Positions 27,726 through 47,300 of a DNA stretch of 64,000 nt are shown here, piece by piece. The DNA is taken from contig OZ037765.1 of assembly GCA_964035545.1 (NCBI GenBank), positions 26,052,504 through 26,116,503 on the forward strand, read 5' to 3'. Made by a program: the position numbers and the translations under genes. Every line of letters begins with the position of its first letter. The first letter of the stretch is position 1. This stretch comes from Bugula neritina. Taxonomy: Eukaryota > Bryozoa > Gymnolaemata > Cheilostomatida > Bugulidae. The notes below the pieces were generated by a model. It saw only the letters and a list, made by a program, of their open reading frames with translations, made no database searches and had not been told where the DNA came from.

Positions 27726-27905
27726 AATTAAGATTACTAAAAATACAATATAAATTAAATTGCATATTAGAAATAACAATAAGAACAGCAATACATATAG
27801 CTACCCTGGAAATTAATAATGTTTGAATCTAGCCATTAGATTACTTTATGAATTTGTGACATTCCAGCACAATTATAATCAATGATGGAACACATTTTCC
27901 TAAAA

Positions 27906-28140
27906 CTAAGCGTATGAGGCTAACAAAGACAGAGCCATTGCCAATTCTTTCCAATAAAGTTTCACCAATTTCCTATGTGCCAATCTTGGTTTGACTGCAG
28001 CTGGTGGAGACATGGAAAAAGGTTGAAGATCGAACTTAGCAAGTCTGAACCAGCCTATCAGCTCAAATCCAGTTTGATTGTGGGTAAAGCAATCCTGGAA
28101 AAATGCCAGAGCAACTCGCATATTAACGAAGTAGAAAAGT
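27906..28140 (-). other. Possible coding exon, unplaced
   Basis: After TTTTTTCAG the minus strand has an open frame reading SQLFYFVNMRVALAFFQDCF, then HNQTGFELIGWFRLAKFDL, and on to a stop at 27906. It contains an N-glycosylation-like NQT and could be an ectodomain exon of the membrane protein ending at 25023. No family is recognised and the 3' border is unclear. Confidence 0.3.
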
Positions 28141-28849
28141 TGGCTGCCTGAAAAAACCTTACACCATCCTGCTAGCTAAGAAAACAGTACTTTACTCCTC
28201 TCTTAGAATTAGTTTTAAAGTTAAAATATGCTAACATTAAAATGGTCACCAGGCCCCCTAATGACTGATGATTAATAATAATAACATATACCATAATAGC
28301 AATATCGCACTTGTCTGTCAACAGTAAAAATATAACTTGAAAGATAAAACACTAAATTAAGTTGTAGCTTGTACCTAAAAAAAGCTATTCCACATTTCAC
28401 TATTAATTTATATTTTATACTTGGAGTTGTTTTACTATTTCAATTTCGTTAGGTCCCAAGCGTCATAGCCCATAGCAAAACAATCACGAAAAGGGGTTTA
28501 GTATCTTTCCAAGGAAGTTAACTCCATGTTTATTACAACCGTTTCGCTTATACCTTCATGCAATTACTCCCTGGAACTCGGTCTTCGCCGACAAACTGCT
28601 TTAGAAAATCTCTGCAAGCAGGCTGGTATAGCACCCAAGTGACGATAATCGTCAATTTGAATTCTTAGAACTTGGCCTGAGCGGAAGCTATCTATTAACC
28701 TTGCAGTGGTTTTATTAGTAAGTCAAACCGTTACAACTAGTAGTGAACTAGTAGAACTGCTACTAGCTCTGCCAATTTCAATTTGCAATGCAACTTGGCG
28801 TATAACACTAACTCTAGTGAAGCTTTGTTAATGTTAATTAAATCTTAGA

Positions 28850-29850
28850 ATTAGTCTTATTCTATCCTTATACTTCTAGCCAATCACAATCACAATGGAT
28901 TAGAATAAATAAAAATAATTATAATTATTAATAATATTTTGAATTTGATATTCCATTCACTTGACTCAGTTAGACTTAGTGAGTTACTGTTAGTGTTACT
29001 ACTTACTCTTACTGGTAGTGTTACATTGTGATACTGATAGTGATTATCATTTATTTTTAATTTTATACTAAATTTAATATTCCGTTTGGCATTTCAATAC
29101 TGATATTGATAGTGATACTGTTACTCTTACTCTTAGTTTTTCAGACTTCAGTTAAATGTTAATCATACTCATGTCTCATAGTCATAGTCACAGTGACAGT
29201 CATAGTCATAGTGATTGTGTAAGTGTTACAGTTACACTTGCGGTTAGTGTTACTCATCAGTTTTAAATTAAAATAGCATAAGATTAAGACTCTGTCTAAA
29301 GCTTCGCAGTGACCCTCACACTGAATCTGATGTTTAATGTAACTCACTACCTCCAAGTACTGTCAGTAACAGTAACTGTGTTATACATATATGCCTATGA
29401 ATGTTAAGTCTTAAGATCTAAATGAAAATTTGACCATGTGTTTCAGTTTATCTTTATCATTATGACTTTCTCACTAAGATTCACTGTTAGTTCTAGACAA
29501 TTTCAGTTTATATTTTAATCTTTGTTTTATTTATTTAAACTTCAAATTAAAATAAAAATAAAAATTGACAAGCTTAAAGTTAAACTTAAATTAAAGTCAA
29601 GGTAGAAATTAAAAACTAAGGAGTGTAATCATGGTGACTCACTATGACTGTGAGACTGCGTAAAACTAAGTGTAAATGAGCAACTGCAAGGGACACTGAT
29701 AAGTTGAAGTTAGCATAGCCATAAATCATAATCAATATGAATATCTTAATGATAGTTAAAATAAAAACAAGTCATGAATATGATCATAGCAAACAAGCAT
29801 GAACATCAACATAGTGATAGTCATTATGGTTACCAACAGTATTATCAGTT
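28850..29850. repeat. Degenerate repeat island 2
   Basis: Drifting short words on both strands: GTTAGTGTTACTACTTACTC, CATAGTCATAGTCACAGTGA and ACTGATATTGATAGTGATAC. Same texture as islands 1, 3, 4 and 5. No coding potential. Confidence 0.65.
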
Positions 29851-29867
29851 ATCACTTATCAGGCTAA

Positions 29868-30062
29868 TAATGTGTTGGGGTTAGAGCATCAGCCTTGTAA
29901 ATGTGAGGTCAATAGATTGAGTGCAAGCACCAGTCGGAATATTAGGAAAAGCATTCAGCCATAGTTGCTTTTGTGCCACATCAGAAAAACTCCTTAGCCA
30001 GCTTTAAAAAACCCCTTTTCGTTAGAGGTTCTCACAAGGATAGTGACACTGACTGTAAGCTT
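29868..30062 (+). mobile_element. tRNA-derived SINE, plus orientation
   Basis: Diverged copy of the GTGGTCTAGGG SINE. Its head reads GTTGGGGTTAGAGCATCAGC, the body AGGAAAAGCATTCAGCCATA and GTGCCACAT, and the end GGTTCTCACAAGGATAGTGA. Box B is heavily mutated, so it is old. Confidence 0.75.
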
Positions 30063-31961
30063 AGGTATGCCTGAGTAATAGGTCAATTTCTGATATTGAA
30101 AGATTTAAATTATGATTATTTATAGGTTTGGATAACTTATTAACTTATAGAGATAATCTTCAAACTGGTAGAATTATAACAAGTTGAAGTTATTATCATA
30201 TGCCCATATAGTGTATACTCCATCACAATGGCAGAATTTAAGTCTAGGGAGACTCACTTTTTGGCTTTCATAGCCTTGTTACAATCGAAGTTTCATCTCT
30301 CTGCAAGTCTTAAATTGTTACAAACATATTTTATACAAAAAATTAAATATTTTCGAAAGTTTTTTTAGCACTTATGCATACCATTAAATGCTATTTATCA
30401 AGTTATGACAATGAATTTTGTTCTTTTGAATTGAAATATTGACTTTTCTGTTTAGACCTTTAAAAAATTGAAAAAATAAAACTGGTTATGTTTTTTGTTT
30501 AAATATTGAAGTTTAATATTTACTTTAGCTGTTATGTATTGATGTATGTTAGCTTTTGTTTTCAAGCTAGCATTTTGATAATCCCAAGTTTGACGGTTGA
30601 ACCAAGCAAGCTTAGTGTCATATTTTCACTAATTTCAATATTTAGAATTATTGTTTGAATGATACTTGACTTTTTTTTAATATTTATCACTTTTGATAAC
30701 CTGTATTAAAACCTAATTTGAATTAAAAGCATTAAAATATTTCTGTAATAATACTCCCGTATGAGTGGTTTGTATGTTATCTGCAATTTAGATTTGTATG
30801 TCATCTGCAATTTCGATTAAATCATTACAATATGAATGTACAATTGGATGTAGCCTCACTTACTCCTCCTAAAATCATGTTTCTGTAGTGAATATGTTGC
30901 TTTGTCCAACTGTGGTAAAATTGAGTTGTATTGCATCAGAACCAAGACCTCTCTGCTTGCATGTTTTGTTAAAATACTATCGTCTTAAAATAATTTTATT
31001 ATTTTGTGATGATGTAATTATAAAACAGTTTGTATTGTCATTAAATATAGTTATAATCTGTTGCTTAAATGAAAGGTAGAAAATAGAAATACTGCAAATG
31101 AAACGTTATCAGTAAAAAATGGATGTTTTTGTAATAAGATAAATGTCTAATTGCATATAATTTGTTTTTTTTGCTGGTTAAATTGTTAATGTGTCTTTGC
31201 TATTAGTGCTATTAGGATATGTTTGATGATGACAATGTTTGCCAACAAAAAGTCAAATTATGGCTGCAACTCAATTCTTTTTATCTCAATAACTTTAAAC
31301 ATACTAATTGCTGTACTATAGTATTTATTCTATGCTAATAGTTGTAGTGACTATTATTTTTCCAGTTTATTGTTTATATTTTACATTCAATCTATTTTGT
31401 AGATGTTTGATGGTCATATTTTGATAATTGCTACTACATCCCATTTTATGGTATTTTCAATCATTGGCAGATGGCCATGAACATGTGGAGCTCTTAACAA
31501 GTTTTATATGTTCTATATTGGCAAGTTTTAATTATTTAGTTTTCTGATCAATTTTTTTATCTTACAACTGTGTATCACCTTTTTTTAAAAATTATTACAC
31601 ATTTTACAGAAACTAAATTGAGTGTGTTAGTGTTTAATTTCTAGAATCAAAATTTGTGATATCTATCATATTTTCAATATAAAAATCTAATGATATATTT
31701 GTTAACTTTTGAAATTTGATAGACACATAAGTATTTAGGTCTGCTCCTCCCCATTTTATATATATAATTCTAGTTATGCTAGTCACTCCAGTATCTAATT
31801 TATTCAATCTCTAATGAAGCTGCAAAATGAAATATTGTAGCCTCATTTTGAAGCTGTTGACCTCATGTATGTTGTCTGTTTAATTTATCAAAAAGTTACA
31901 GATTATGTCAATTATTCTTTTAACAATTGTCTATTCTGTTTACAATTGTTTTTGGTGTTGC

Positions 31962-31979
31962 AGAGTCCCAAGTGAAATT
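31962..31979 (+). promoter_or_regulatory. 3' splice site and short leader before CUL2 ATG
   Basis: TTTTTGGTGTTGCAG ends at 31963, 16 bases before ATG. Same arrangement as at the other gene starts. Confidence 0.55.
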
Positions 31980-38409
<6,430 letters not shown>

Positions 38410-38434
38410 CATTTAAATGATCAGTTTAGTAAAA

Positions 38435-38440
38435 AATAAA
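38435..38440 (+). terminator. Candidate poly(A) signal of CUL2
   Basis: AATAAA 25 bases after the CUL2 stop codon; further AATAAA copies follow near 38536. A short 3' UTR is likely. Confidence 0.6.
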
Positions 38441-39499
38441 TGTATGCTCTTTTACCTATCATTTTAAACTATTTAGTTTCAACACTATAAATATTGCCAA
38501 TACTTTTACATGACTATACCATGAATTAATTTTAAATAAATGTTCTATGTTATTTAGCATTATGTTAAATTTTCTTATCCCAATTTTATGCGAAACAATA
38601 CTTTTATAGATCTTCACAATAAATCTAGTCGATTTTATGTTTGGACAAATGAAACATTCATTTTAAAATTTAACATTATGTTGATAATACCTTAATAAGT
38701 AAACAGATTTGGTGACCCACCAAATTTCTATACAGCTTCAGTTGGTTATTTCGTTAGGTCATTACTGATAGTTTACCTTTTATTACCAAAATAATGTGAA
38801 TAAGTTGCGCACTATTTTAGAATGTTTAAAGGGCAACTTTTTTGCTATTGAATTTTAATACTGTAAAAAATTATTTCAAATGGTAAACTGCTATACAACC
38901 AGTGAATAATCTTTAATCTAACATGTTCATGCAGCTTAAAAGGATCTAGTTGTTCATCTCAGAGCTTCTGTAATATTATATGCATGTAAAAGTCTTAACT
39001 AGAAAGACCTGATTACATAAGGCCGTAATTTCTTAATAGATTATAGTTGTCCAGTCATGGTGATAGCAACTTTGACTGAAAACATAACCTTCTCTATCAC
39101 TGGAATTAAATTATTTTTTCTCAAAGCATTGAAATATAGAAAACAGCCGACCATATCGGAAAAGGCCGAAAAACAGAAATTTGTATAATAATATTACTAG
39201 AGTTATTTTCTCTCTACGTAGCTGCATAAAGTAACAATTTTGCAACAGTCGTTTGGATTCCGGAAGTGCTGACCTAGATAGGCGCTGGAATATCCTTGAG
39301 TAATTGCAAACCATCAAATTGATTATTGGAATTGGAGGCTTAAAATGCCCACTTCTAGTGCTAATAATAGTTGCTAAGCCTTCAAGTAATGTAGTTTTGA
39401 GCATATATTTAAAAAAAATAAATTGATATATTTTAGTTTGCCGTGTTTCTAACTTGAACTTATAGGTGTGCTATCAAATTTATTATAATTATTAGGAAA

Positions 39500-40000
39500 A
39501 TCGAAATGAATTTGAAATTTTGAATGTAAATTAATGATATTGATAGTGATTATAATCATAATGCATGTCGATATGAAATTTAATATAAATATCAAGTTCA
39601 ATATAATTTAATATTATTATTACAATTTCAAATATTATTGTAATATAAATATAAAATATAGATATATGAATGTAAAATTAAAGTTAAAGCCTAAAGCCAA
39701 GCCCAAAGGATAAATTTAAGTAATAAATATAAATATGTTTTGAATTTTCATTTTGATTATAAATTAATAACAATATGTAATAAAAATGGAATATTGTAAT
39801 AATTATAATTAATTATATTTACTAATAATAATCTTCATAGTCATTAGTCACAGAATGAGTATGAGTATCACTATCATAGTCATACATTTACAATTACATG
39901 CTAATGGTAGTACTCATAGTCATAGTTGTAGTTATTGTGATAATCAAATTCAATATAATAATAATCATAATGATAATGTGGTATGTTGGTTGCGAAAATT
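39500..40000. repeat. Degenerate repeat island 3
   Basis: Words such as GATATTGATAGTGATTATAA, GAGTATGAGTATCACTATCA and CATAGTCATAGTTGTAGTTA in an AT-rich background; same family of texture as the other islands. Confidence 0.6.
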
Positions 40001-41359
40001 AGATAAATGTGTTCAAATATATACATACCAAACCTTGTTGGGGCTATAATGTAATAATGGGATCAAGTTACTTTATAAATGCAGTTAAAAGTATTTTTTC
40101 AAAAGTTGCAGAATTGTGTAACTAGAGTATAGTTTTCAGCCAAATTATCAAAAAATATTTAAAAGCCTGTGTGTTCAATAGAGAAAATCTACAACTACTT
40201 CAAAACAAAACCCACATTAAAAATTAAAGAATTTAAATTATTGAAACTACTTGAAACTACGATCCTTGTCAAATTTGCTGCTGATAGCATCTATCTATGA
40301 AAACCGATTTTTAATTTGGGATAAAATAATTTGCATGTATGAAATCTTACTGTAGGCTATTGTTTATCAGATTTTGTGCAATAAAGTATTTTTTAAGTTG
40401 TTTTTTGTTAGATGTTAAAATCAGTGTCACCAAAAGCCTTGCTGTAAACGACTTCTTAATAAAATCATAATCCCTTCTTTTTAAATTCATTGCCAATAAA
40501 TCACTGGGTATAAGTGTGAAAAATTATCATGATGAGTATCATTTGCAATCATAGTACAATTGATAAACATAATATAATGTTAGAAGTTTTCGTAATTATT
40601 GTGAATATCAATTTTTTTTCAAAACACATTTCTGGGTTACAACCAGAGAAAAACGGCTCCATCTGAAAATTTAGTAGCCAATCTAACATAAAATACAAAT
40701 TTAATTTTATGGCTTTCAAAAATATTGACAGTGCATATTTGACACCCTAGTTACAGAGTTGTCTTTTTTAAATTTTCAGTGCATTTTAATCATCCATCAC
40801 AAAGTTTGAAATTTGCTAATTCTATTCATCAAAAAATATATGTACTTTTAAATATATTGCGCAATGTAGATGTCGAACAGTGACAATTCTTCTAGAGGTT
40901 GTTGTCAATGTTTTACTGAGACTTATATGCAATGAACTAGTTGGACACTTTTGCCATAGTGATAGAGTTTTAATTGTTATGCTAAATATATGCAGTGAAC
41001 TTGACACTCTCTACTAAAATGAGCAATCTTCAATAGTTAGTACATTGTTATTTATTACTTAGTTAAAAATTGTTTTTAAATATATTTTTAAATTTGAATA
41101 AGGCAATTGTTTCAATTATACATACATTTTTATTATTTCATCTTTGTTAATCCTAAATTTGGTTGCCATGTTAATTTTAAAACTCAAAGTTACTCTCTAT
41201 AGAACCTATCAGTTTTTGCAGCAGTAATAAGAAAAGTGTAGTTTAATGTAAATTTTCAACTTATAAGGATTATGCTTTCTTTCATGTTTAATCTAAGGGT
41301 TGTTCCAAGTGTTGAGCTAACATTCAACATATTTTGTAGTACTTGGAGCTTCATAAAAA

Positions 41360-44300
41360 ATGAGTTCATCCTCTAACAGACACCGTGGAAAACCTAAGAC
41401 AAAGTTTTCTAATACATCATCTGGTGAAGATGCTGCCTTGGACAGTATTGCACGAAGAGTATGCATTGCAGATTAGTGCTCATAATTTTTACTTACTGTC
41501 TACACAATACAATTATGCAGCATTTTAAAATAGTTGGCAGTTTATTCCAAGTTATGGATTTTTTTAACTAGGCTGAAGAATTATTACAAGAGAAACGTAA
41601 AGAGCGAGAACGGGCCAGAAGGATTAGGTTGAAAGAGCTAGAAAAGAAACAGCGAGAGGTAGTAGCAGCTGCATTCATTAAATACCCAAATTATAGTAGA
41701 CCATCAACTGCAGATTGTTACACCTATCTAATTGCATTGATTGTAATTATAAATTAAGTGTAGTGTAATAATGTATTCATATATACACTAACTAGGGCAA
41801 CTGACTAGTGCAGGGCTGTCGTAGCATTTTCTATGCAACTATGGATGCTATATAAGTAAATTGGGTTGTTACTGATTCTTTATCTATTTCAAAATCTATT
41901 AATGGTCTTGCAGAGTTTTATCATCTAGTATGCTTATTCAAAGCACAGAGATTTATGCTAATGTGTTTTGTACATTGTTGTATATTGTGTTGTGTTGTGT
42001 TTGTACTAGTGTTACATAAACCACGTTACAAGCAAGCTTATTTGTATACATGTATTTGATATCAGATTACAATTGGACTGTGATCAAGACCTTCTAAAAC
42101 TTTATTTAATCAATAAAGTTTTTATCTCACTGTGACTATAGAACAGGTGATTTTAATGGAATTATCAAAATAAAAACAAGTTTTTGCCAGACCTTTATAA
42201 GCATTGGCATTTCATTTAAAGTCTTCAGTGCAACTGGAGCTGGAGATATTAACTATCATTTTTCAGAACTTCTATTTTACTATTTTGAGGAATTTGTAAG
42301 TCAATTATTTGTCTGTAATTTTAGCAACAAACCTCTTCATATTAATAGTCTGACAGATATGGCACCAAAATATGGGATATTTTTATCTGATTTTTTCCTA
42401 TTTTTATTCCTAACGTTGGTTGATGGTAGCTAATTTCTACCCCGACACCAAATTGAATTGTCAAATAAATTTTTTATTTTTCATTAAAATTGGCTCTTTT
42501 AACAAAAAATTATTTATAACTTTTCATTTGTAGGATGATGATTCATTAGACAGACAATATGCAATAGATAAAACAACCGGGTCAAGGACATATGCTTCTT
42601 CAAATCCGTCATCATTATCATCAGCAGGTAAAGATGATACTCGGTCTCGCAAAAGTAGCATCGACTCAATAGACTCCACAGATGGTGCACCTGTTAACAA
42701 AGATTACAAGGTGATCTACCTTTCATTTACTAGTTTACAGCTCTGCTATTAGTATGAAGTAATCTCTCTGTGCGTTCACTCTTCGCTATATGCTACATCA
42801 TGTTATCTAATAATAATCATACTACTAAAGTGTACTCTAACAATAATATGAACATTTTGAAGAGCTATTTATTGCTTGTTTATTGGAGATGTCAGGTAAT
42901 GTAAATGTCTCTTCACACAAATTTGACAAAATATCTTCTAATATATATCTCATATGAAGGGCATTTTATGAAGTGTTGTGTTTCACCTTGTCTCTAATAG
43001 TGTAAAATGTTGTTTTAGATTTTATATAATGAATTAGACGAAAAATATCGAAGATCAATGATGACAAATGCACAACTTGATAATGAAAAGCAAGCATTAG
43101 TTTATACAGTGGAAGACTTAAAGGTGGGTGCTACTTGCGGTGTTGGTCATTTCTATTTTGGGGTTATTTTGAAACCAAGTAATGCTTTGCCAAAATCAAT
43201 CAATATGCCATAACACTGCCTGTGTGTATTGAACAGCATTAAACAGCTGGGGGGTGGCATAGATGTGTTTCACAATCTGGTTTCCTAAAGATAAATTTTT
43301 AGTTTTTACCTAATTTGCATAATGAAAACAGAAAATACAGCGCTCACTGAATTACTGTACGAATTATAATTATATTAAATAGTTTAGGCTATTTTTCTTC
43401 AAGAAGTCAAAAATGTTGTGGATTTGTCTTAAAATGACTTTAAATGTGATTACATGACATTAAACTCAGCTGAGAGACTTGACGAATTCAAAAAACCTCG
43501 AATATTAACTTAGAAATATGTTGTAGGTGTGCATTAGCTCTAATCTGTACCCACATATAACTGCAACACTGAGTTGCTAGCATGACTTATGATATAACAG
43601 GAGTCTTGTGCCAATGGGCTAAACGTCATGTCAGTGTATTCAAATACATGCATGTGGTTTGTGGGATATCAGATCTAGGGTGGCAAGGCATAATTCTCTA
43701 AATAGTTGGGATTGCAAAGGTGATGCAGTGGGTTGCACATGTTATGTTAAGTAGTAGTTGCAATTGGTTATATATTAATCTAAATAAAGTAAAACAGATG
43801 ACAGCATTTGCGGTCTGCTCCATGTTTATAATACTAATCTTTAAAGTTAGCTTCATAAAAATAATAACATATTTTTATAAAAATTTGATCGACCTTCTGT
43901 GAGTACCTTTAACTAGTATGATCCTAGGCTACAGTGATACAATGATACAAACCAATCTAAGCAATCACTGTTGTTTCAAGTTGTTACTACATACATTGTA
44001 TTCATGTAGCTCAGAAAACTGATTCATTATCATATACTCTACACAGGATAAATTAGATGACATGGAAGAAGCAAAACATTTAATTCAGCGAGAATTGAAA
44101 GATAGGCAAAAACAGTTGGATGCAGAAAAACGAAGTGTTAAAACTAAAGAAGCCGAGTTGGATAGATTAAAAGAAATGATGATTCAAAGAGATGAACTTT
44201 TAAAGGTGTGTTTGAACAATGGAATACCTAGTTTCAGGTATTGCCGATTTCTTCTCAAAATATGTGTGATAAGTTTGGACATATGAAGAGCTATTAAGCA

Positions 44301-47300
44301 GCTGTTGCTGAAACATGCTTCATCGCTGGTCACTGCTGTCATTGCTTTTACTGAAATCTTATGTTTTATTTGACAGACTTGCATGTCAAAATCTGACAAC
44401 TTCTTTTACAAGAACATAGGCTAAAACCTTAAGTCTGACCATTTTTTAATTGTGTCTGAAATGTAAGCCTCCAACATACCAAAGTGTTTATTGATATTCC
44501 CAAAACAGGTCAACGCTCTACCAATCTATTACTTTGTTGCATTTTTCAACTAATGGTCTGTGCTGTAGTTCAGGCTCTATGTGTTATCCTTAATAGTCAC
44601 CTCTTGTTTCTTCCTATATTTCTACTACTCAGAAAAAGCTCACGTAACTTTATAGTCACTATTCCTGTAAGAAACTTTTTTAAAAGCAGTCTTATACGGC
44701 ACAGGAGCGATTAAGACTGAATGCTCTTCCTAACATCACCAATGGCCTTTACTGTGGATTGAACCCATGACCTTGTATCCTTCTACTACTCAAAATGCTA
44801 TCAATTTCAGTCTTGATTCGCTATAAAATTGGAGTTTTTGCATTACTATAAGATAGTCAGTCATTCAGGGTGTTGCTAGTCAACTTCGTTATTTGGGTGA
44901 TGCATCATTTTGTGTCAAGTTTATGACTGAAATTTGAATAATAAAGTTGTTAAGACTGAATAGTCTAGTTTGATTGAAAGCCGAGTAACTCCCCCATTAT
45001 AGTGTTGTATTACACACTGAGAATCTCTACAAATAGGCTAGCTGAACTTCTGCATCATTTTCATGATTGGAGTAGCCTTTTGTGCTTTTTGACGCAATGT
45101 GTTTCTTTTTTATGTTGGATTTTCAATTTTATTTATTGAGTTATGAAAGGTGGAAGAAAATCTGGAAAGGATACATTTCTTAATTAGACGTGGCAAGATA
45201 ATAGCATTTCTAGCAAAAACTAATCATTGTTAAAATACACCAATAGTCCAGCTGCTAAGGTTTTTTAACTCTGGTGTATGTTTTTGACAGTATTTTGTCA
45301 TCATATCTTTCATTTTACACCGATGATCTCAAATAACTCATTGTCAAGTACGTGGTCACATTTGTTTCATTTGTATGAGTTACAGTTACTTTTGAACATC
45401 TCCGACAATATTGTGAGCTCTAAATTTTTTCATTCTATAATAACTGTTTTAAGTAGTATCATTCAAATAAATTTAGACACATTATGTAATACCTGATGGT
45501 CATCACTACAGTGTTGTATATATGTACTACAGTGTTGTATATATGTACTACAGTGCTGTGTATATGTACTACAGTGTTGTATATATGTACTACAGTGTTG
45601 TATATATGTACTACAGTGCTGTATATATGTACTACAGTGCTGTATATGTGTACTACAGTACTGTATATGTGTACTACAGTACTGTATATGTGTACTACAG
45701 TGTTGTATATGTGTACTACAGTGCTGTATATGTGTACTACAGTACTGTATATGTGTACTACAGTGTTGTATATGTGTACTACAGTGTTGTATATATGTAC
45801 TACAGTGCTGTATATGTGTACTGCAGTGTTGTATATATGTACTACAGTGTTGTATATATGTACTACAGTACTGTATATGTGTGTTGCAGGAACATAGGTT
45901 AATATATGTACAAGCAGAGGAAGTTCCGCCTGCTTCTAGTCGTCTTGCTGAATCCAACGAGTCTAACGGCCGCGATGAGTTCTACATAGAGTTAGAACCA
46001 GAGCCAATCAAAGCAGCTCTTATTTCACAAGATATAATGGAAATATTAGATACATACACTCCCGGAACAATAGGTAGAGTTGGTGAATTATTCAGTTATG
46101 TAAGGCAGGAGTTTAATTTATTACATTGTATTGTTTCTCTGCCGTAGTTATATGAAGTGGTCATAGATGACACTATGCAACCAATTGGTATATAATGTTG
46201 AATTCTTTTGCAACATGTGCAGCTGCTCTTTTTAGAGAGGCAGCATCATTAAAAGTTGTCGTTTTTAGTAGAACTTTACTAATTTTATTTGACCTTAAAA
46301 TTGCAAAATGTTACCCAAAAGTGTTGTCTTCAAATACCTTAGTTACAAAGACATTTGTATTTAAGCAGCATGTTGATGAAAATAGTTTTATAATTTCAAT
46401 TAAGCTTTTATGTAGTTGAACACATATTATAATAAGTGTTTTAACTACCAGTCTAAGACTAAGTATGTAGGCTAAAGTGTTTTAATGCTTGCTGAAAATC
46501 ATTTGGGGATAGCCTGTAAAAAATTTGAAATAGTACTTAGAATAGATTTTTTGTATGCTGCAACATTGCTAATTTTTTTAAAAATTAAATCAATGCTAAT
46601 ATTATAATTTTATTTAGAATACTTTTCACTGTGTTTCATATTCTCATATGGTTATACCTTATACTTTTTCTATTTGTTTTTACAGAAGATAAAGTCAGAT
46701 GTGTCCTAAATGAAAATTCAAAGTTGAAGAGAGAGGTATGCACACACCTATCTCGAGCACAGTAACTCCAACCTATATAGTTATAACAAGCCTGCTGTGT
46801 GTATCAACAAGTGGTTTTTGTATTGCAGTTAAATAACGTCAAAGAAGATTTGGACAGCGAAAGAGAGCAGGCATCTAAACGACCCCAGAAGAGGTCACCT
46901 GATGTTCAGCTGAATGGAGTGGATGTGTCTAGCAATCCTCAAGTGGTGGAGTTACAGAGGGAGTCCACCAGACAAATCAGTGAATATAAACTTAAAGTTC
47001 AGAAGGCGGAGCTAGATATAGCCGCATTGGAGAGCAGTGTACGTGTGTTTGTGCTCAATTCTGTACACGTGAATGATACTATATAAATTACTGTGTAATT
47101 TCTTAAATTGTGGCTTCGATGCTTTAATTTGTAGAACATGGCATGTTTTTATGTTTTAAATACCATATAATTTTATTATAAAATCATCATAAGCAAGTTA
47201 TGGCATAGATCACGATAGCCTTTCATTTTAATCTTAAATTTGTTTTTAATGATCAAATAAATTTATTTATAATTTTTTAAACTGTATTTCTGAAATGGTA

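Larger units (their letters stand above)
25595..31963. other. 6.4-kb region, mostly non-coding
   Basis: Contains a histone H3 pseudogene (27562-27725), several minus-strand exon-like fragments (26680-26740, 27100-27232, 27906-28140, 28555-28715), a degenerate repeat island (28.85-29.85 kb), a SINE (29868-30062), and then about 1.9 kb of AT-rich sequence before CUL2 in which I see nothing. The CUL2 promoter is probably in here. Confidence 0.5.
38410..41339. other. Intergenic region CUL2 to LRRFIP2
   Basis: AT-rich. It holds the third degenerate repeat island (39.5-40.0 kb) and otherwise no convincing gene. A minus-strand open frame near 39.1-39.4 kb has no family resemblance and looks like chance. 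The LRRFIP2 promoter is presumably here but no specific element is seen. Confidence 0.5.

Noticed and set aside
28555-28715. Minus-strand frame with a faint Pcc1/LAGE3-like pattern (SGQVLRIQIDDYRHLGAIPA)
   Set aside because: Spacing differs from the family and the expected N-terminal half is absent upstream; too weak to name.
39111-39404. Minus-strand frame of 97 codons between CUL2 and LRRFIP2
   Set aside because: No recognisable motif, no splice support and no neighbouring exons.
45463-45957. Long open frames on both strands made of repeats like HCSTYIQ, CTTVLYI and YYSVVYM
   Set aside because: They are translations of a 21-bp tandem repeat inside an LRRFIP2 intron; no start context or family.
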